Source: an uncultured bacterium (lineage in GTDB: Bacteria; Bacteroidota; Bacteroidia; Sphingobacteriales; Sphingobacteriaceae). From it: a stretch of 9,272 nucleotides of DNA. The notes beneath the pieces are model-generated. The model had not been told where the DNA came from and did no database searches. It saw nothing but the letters and a program-made list of their open reading frames with translations. Location: assembly GCA_903958995.1 (NCBI GenBank), contig CAJBVG010000326.1, forward strand, positions 1 through 9,272, given 5' to 3'. Positions 6,387 through 9,272 of the stretch are shown here, piece by piece (the stretch's first letter is position 1; each line of letters opens with the position of its first letter). The translations under genes and the position numbers were made by a program.

Positions 6387-7682
6387 ATGAAAGAGCAAGA
6401 TAGTATTGCAACAGGTAAAGTAGAGCGTTCAGCAAAATTTGTAAAAACAGGGATTAAAGTAGGGGGGAATTACCTAAAGCATTATACTAAAAAGCTCTTC
6501 GATGCTGATTTAACAAAGGATCAACTCAATCAAGACAATGCAGAAGATATTTATGAGTCGCTGAGCGAACTAAAAGGTTCTGCACTAAAGGTGGCGCAAA
6601 TGCTTAGTATGGACAAAAGCATTATGCCCAAAGCCTATGTCGATCAATTCTCTAAATCGCAGTACAACGCACCACCACTTTCTGGTCCGCTCATTGTGCG
6701 TACCTTCAGTAAATATTTTGGTAAAACTCCCGATAAGATTTTCGATACGTTTGATATCAAGTCGAGCAATGCCGCATCTATTGGGCAAGTACACAGAGCT
6801 ACAAAAGATGGGAAGAACTTAGCCATCAAAATACAATACCCAGGTGTAGCCGAAAGTATTAGTTCCGATTTGAAATTAGTAAAACCATTTGCATTCCGTT
6901 TGCTTGGTATGAGCGAAAAGGAATTAGATATCTACATGAAAGAAGTAGAGCAAAAAATGGTGGAAGAAACGGATTACATTCTCGAAGTTCAACAATCGAA
7001 GAAGTTTGCAGAAGCTTGCCAGTCTCTTAAAAATGTAGTGTTCCCAGCGTATTACCCCGAACTATCGAGTCCGAGAATTATTACCATGGATTGGGTAGAA
7101 GGTTTGCACTTGAAAGAGTGGTTAGCGACGAATCCAACGCAAGAGCAACGCAACACCATCGGACAAGCATTATGGGATTTCTATAATTTCCAGATGCATA
7201 CTTTGAAAGAAGTTCACGCAGATCCACATCCTGGCAATTTTATCATTACACCAGATTGTAAATTGGGAGTATTAGATTTCGGATGTGTGAAAGCATTACC
7301 AATGGATTTTTACACGCCATATTTTTCATTAATTATAGGTGATACCTTAAACGATAAAGCAAAAACGATTCAGTGTTTCCGAGAATTAGAAATGATACTC
7401 GATAAAGACGACGCGCAAGCGATTGATTTTTATTACAACTGGTATCAAAAAATGATTCGACTTTTTGCTCAACCCTATATTAACTCATCATTCGATTTCT
7501 CGAACAAGCAATTCATGCAAGAGTTATATACCTTTGGAGAGCAACTCACCAAAATGCCCGAATTCAAACAAGCCCGCGGAGTGAAACATTTTATCTACGT
7601 TAACCGTACAAACTTTGGATTGTATGCCATCCTTTCGGAGCTAGATGCACAGATTCTAACGAATCAATATGCAAATGCGTAA
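6387..7682 (+). CDS. AarF/UbiB/COQ8-family (ABC1) kinase-like protein
   Basis: The 431-residue product is an atypical protein kinase-like (ABC1/UbiB/COQ8) protein. The family supports quinone or isoprenoid-lipid metabolism and behaves as an ATPase more than a protein kinase. Seen in order: an N-terminal extension (GKVERSAKFVKTGIKVGGNY) of COQ8 style; the KxGQ region, here KVAQ (68-71) in LKGSALKVAQMLSMD; the Ala-rich nucleotide loop NAASIGQVH (128-136); the ATP lysine in LAIK (Lys148); a VEETDY motif (192-197); the catalytic HADPHPGN (277-284); and the metal-binding DFG (297-299). The core is intact, but the Gly of KxGQ is Ala. The C-terminal transmembrane helices seen in E. coli UbiB are not apparent and length is shorter than UbiB, so it is closer to COQ8/ADCK. 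Bacteroidota normally use menaquinone, so a ubiquinone role is not assumed. It is the last gene of the four-gene run. Confidence 0.9.
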   Translation: MKEQDSIATGKVERSAKFVKTGIKVGGNYLKHYTKKLFDADLTKDQLNQDNAEDIYESLSELKGSALKVAQMLSMDKSIMPKAYVDQFSKSQYNAPPLSGPLIVRTFSKYFGKTPDKIFDTFDIKSSNAASIGQVHRATKDGKNLAIKIQYPGVAESISSDLKLVKPFAFRLLGMSEKELDIYMKEVEQKMVEETDYILEVQQSKKFAEACQSLKNVVFPAYYPELSSPRIITMDWVEGLHLKEWLATNPTQEQRNTIGQALWDFYNFQMHTLKEVHADPHPGNFIITPDCKLGVLDFGCVKALPMDFYTPYFSLIIGDTLNDKAKTIQCFRELEMILDKDDAQAIDFYYNWYQKMIRLFAQPYINSSFDFSNKQFMQELYTFGEQLTKMPEFKQARGVKHFIYVNRTNFGLYAILSELDAQILTNQYANA

Positions 7683-7720
7683 ATGTGCAGATGTTAATTT
7701 GAACAATTAGCCATTAAAAA

Positions 7721-7748
7721 TTCTAAATTCTAAGTTCTAAATTCTAAG
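7721..7748 (-). repeat. Heptamer tandem array, four copies (reverse of the sucB-leader array)
   Basis: TTCTAAA and TTCTAAG alternate twice, so a 14-mer is exactly duplicated (7721-7734 and 7735-7748). Read on the minus strand, the TTTAGAA unit is a rotation of the AATTTAG unit found at 834-868. The preceding TTAAAAA may be a decayed copy. Confidence 0.85.
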
Positions 7749-7770
7749 TTGAATTAGATAATTAATTAAT

Positions 7771-7812
7771 TGTCCAGCGTCTTTTGTCCAGTGTCCAGAG
7801 TCTTTTGTCCAA
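7771..7812. repeat. Tandem duplication of a 21-mer rich in TGTCCA
   Basis: Two 21-bp units, 7771-7791 and 7792-7812, agree at 19 of 21 bases. Each starts with TGTCCAG, has GTCTTTT in the middle and ends with GTCCA. A further GTCCA at 7854-7858 suggests a relic of the same family. Confidence 0.85.
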
Positions 7813-7844
7813 TTCGCTAGTTCGCAAATTCGTTAGTTCGCTTG
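7813..7844. repeat. Octamer tandem array, four copies
   Basis: Four 8-mers follow directly after the 21-mer duplication: TTCGCTAG, TTCGCAAA, TTCGTTAG and TTCGCTTG. TTCG is fixed at the start of each unit and the second half varies. The shared period and the exact junction at 7812/7813 argue against chance. Confidence 0.8.
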
Positions 7845-7933
7845 CTTCCATTCGTCCAATAAAATAAGCACATTATAACATAAATATTAGTTGTTTTTTA
7901 GTCGTGTTATTTCATAAGTTAGTCGTGAGATAA

Positions 7934-7965
7934 TTTGTATATAATTGATATTCCATTTAGTTTTC
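7934..7965 (+). promoter_or_regulatory. Candidate Bacteroidota-type promoter for the PKD-domain gene
   Basis: TTTG at 7934-7937 could be the -33 element. After a 20-bp spacer, TAGTTTTC at 7958-7965 matches the -7 consensus TAnnTTTG at all fixed positions except the last. The start codon would lie 35 bp further on. Such AT-rich sequence gives chance matches easily, so this is only a candidate. Confidence 0.35.
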
Positions 7966-8000
7966 GGGAATTAATATTTTAAAAAATTTAATTCTAATGT

Positions 8001-9272
8001 ATGAAACTAAAGCTCTTGTTTTTCTTTATCGTATTACTTTTTTCGATTGAATATAGTAATGCTCAAAAATCAACACCAACTGTTCAACTTTGCAATAACT
8101 ATACTTGTAAAGTGGTGGATAGTTTTGGGTGTGTAAGTTACAAATTCAAAAAGGAATGCGATCTCGAAACTATTTGGAATTGGGGTGATGGTACGAGTGA
8201 GACCACATCCAAGGATATGTTTGTGATGCATCAATATTGTAAAACTGGGAAATATTTGGTGAGCATAAGCCTGGCTAGTTCACCAGGTATTATTCGTTAT
8301 TCTTTTTATGTGTATCCTGTAGTTGATGCATCTATTGATTTTACATACACAATAGTTTCACAAACAGATTGTGATAAATCTATTGTTAATTTTCAGGCAT
8401 ATTCTAACTGTATTGATGCATATGATGTTAATGGGTATCCAATCCCGGGTTCAGATGCAGTAGAATGGGACTTCGGTGATGGCACCACTTCTAGAGACTT
8501 AAATACACAACACACCTATACTTCGGGTGGAGATTATGTAGTAACCTTAAGAGCTATCAGTTCACCTTGTGAATTTCAGAAAACACTGACCGTACATTTA
8601 ACTGATCCTGTTACTTGTTGTTTAGATAATTTTAATTTTACCCACACGTTATGGAAACCCTCAGGAAACAATACCTATTCAAATACTACCATTAGTGTTA
8701 AGGATGAACTTCATTTATACCCAGGGGATTATTTGCAACTTAATTCCGTTCGATTGGAAATGGGTAAAGATGCTAAGATTGTAATTGAACGAGGTGCGAA
8801 GCTCTTGTTAAACAATACTACAGTTACCACAACTACTTGTGGAGGATATGTTTGGGAAGGTATAGAAGTATGGGGTAGCGGAGATTATGTAGATCAAGAT
8901 GAGATTTATGGAATAGAAGGTAAAACAGGTATTCTAAAAATGGATTATTCAATTATTGAAAATGCAGACGAAGCAATTTCGGTTACAAAGAAACTTGGCT
9001 TAGGTTTCTTTGAAATAGATAAAAACTTTAATGGTGGATATATCAATATTTTAAATTCTACTTTTAGAAATAACTATACGTCCATCAATATGTGGCCTTA
9101 TAAGGCTTGTGGTAATAGAATAGCAATTTCGCCAGATCCTAATCCAACACCAATACCATGTTCCGATTGTAATAAGTATAGTAATTTATCAGATATCAAT
9201 AATAACAGCTTTATTTGTAATGCTCCTATGCGAGATGCACGTTATACCATGACCACTGATGAAGGAGTATCG
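8001..9272 (+). CDS. Secreted PKD-domain / beta-helix protein, N-terminal part (3' end outside window)
   Basis: The frame is open from an ATG at 8001 to the window end, giving 424 residues without a stop. A signal peptide is clear: Lys2, Lys4, the hydrophobic run LLFFFIVLLF, and cleavage likely after SNA21 before Gln22. Two PKD-like domains follow. The first has WNWGDGT (59-65) and HQY (77-79); the second has WDFGDGT (156-162) and HTYTSGGDYVVTL (171-183). From about residue 215 there are strand-rich segments typical of right-handed beta-helices, such as RLEMGKDAKIVIERGAKLLL, then GGYVWEGIEVWGSG (281-294), and repeated N-rich turns (SIIENADEAISV, NSTFRNNYTSINM). This architecture is common in large Bacteroidota surface or secreted proteins exported by type IX secretion; the C-terminal sorting domain would lie beyond the window. 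The many cysteines suggest disulfides. An ATG at 7997 is out of frame and soon stops. Confidence 0.88.
   Translation, partial: MKLKLLFFFIVLLFSIEYSNAQKSTPTVQLCNNYTCKVVDSFGCVSYKFKKECDLETIWNWGDGTSETTSKDMFVMHQYCKTGKYLVSISLASSPGIIRYSFYVYPVVDASIDFTYTIVSQTDCDKSIVNFQAYSNCIDAYDVNGYPIPGSDAVEWDFGDGTTSRDLNTQHTYTSGGDYVVTLRAISSPCEFQKTLTVHLTDPVTCCLDNFNFTHTLWKPSGNNTYSNTTISVKDELHLYPGDYLQLNSVRLEMGKDAKIVIERGAKLLLNNTTVTTTTCGGYVWEGIEVWGSGDYVDQDEIYGIEGKTGILKMDYSIIENADEAISVTKKLGLGFFEIDKNFNGGYINILNSTFRNNYTSINMWPYKACGNRIAISPDPNPTPIPCSDCNKYSNLSDINNNSFICNAPMRDARYTMTTDEGVS

Larger units (their letters stand above)
7683..8000. other. 318-bp non-coding interval with repeat arrays and a possible promoter
   Basis: No credible gene is seen on either strand. 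From left to right it holds an unremarkable AT-rich stretch, a heptamer array (7721-7748), an AT-rich link containing ATTAATTAAT, a duplicated 21-mer (7771-7812), an octamer array directly abutting it (7813-7844), then an AT-rich leader with two 9-bp direct repeats and a candidate Bacteroidota-type promoter before the start at 8001. No clear intrinsic terminator for the upstream operon was found. Confidence 0.8.

Noticed and set aside
6585..6829. Small open frames on both strands inside the COQ8-like gene
   Set aside because: All overlap the conserved kinase frame and have no initiation signal or recognisable product.
7721..7844. CRISPR array
   Set aside because: The repeats are directly tandem with units of 7, 21 and 8 bp and no unique spacers, so the structure is not CRISPR.

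Overview
The window looks like a stretch of chromosome from an AT-rich member of the Bacteroidota. The support is the secreted PKD/beta-helix protein with a cleavable signal peptide, the weak or absent Shine-Dalgarno sites, a candidate promoter of the TTTG / TAnnTTTG type, and the style of the S41 peptidase, the TetR-like protein and the COQ8-like kinase. All eight coding regions lie on the + strand. No tRNA, rRNA, CRISPR array, transposase or integrase was seen.

Layout. (1) 2-784 is the C-terminal part of 2-oxoglutarate dehydrogenase E1 (sucA), cut by the window start. (2) An 88-bp spacer (785-872) holds two perfect palindromes and a five-copy heptamer array that ends 4 bp before the next start codon. 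(3) 873-2081 is complete sucB (E2). (4) 2101-3492 is a secreted S41-type peptidase, 19 bp behind sucB. (5) 3571-4284 is a Crp/FNR regulator with four cysteines placed almost like the iron-sulfur ligands of FNR. (6) 4371-7682 is a compact run of four genes with gaps of 1, 30 and 5 bp: an SDR oxidoreductase lacking the usual catalytic serine, a flavin reductase-like FMN protein, a TetR-like protein with an acidic recognition helix, and an AarF/UbiB/COQ8-type kinase-like protein. (7) 7683-8000 is non-coding and packed with three kinds of short tandem repeat (periods 7, 21 and 8), then a possible promoter. (8) 8001 to the window end is a secreted PKD/beta-helix protein, cut by the window end.

How they fit. 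SucA and SucB are two components of the 2-oxoglutarate dehydrogenase complex; E3 is not in the window. The FNR-like protein could tie local expression to oxygen or redox state. The SDR, flavin reductase, TetR-like and COQ8-like genes look like one operon with a redox or membrane-lipid/quinone theme. That module is the best candidate here for an undercharacterised system; its substrate cannot be read from sequence.
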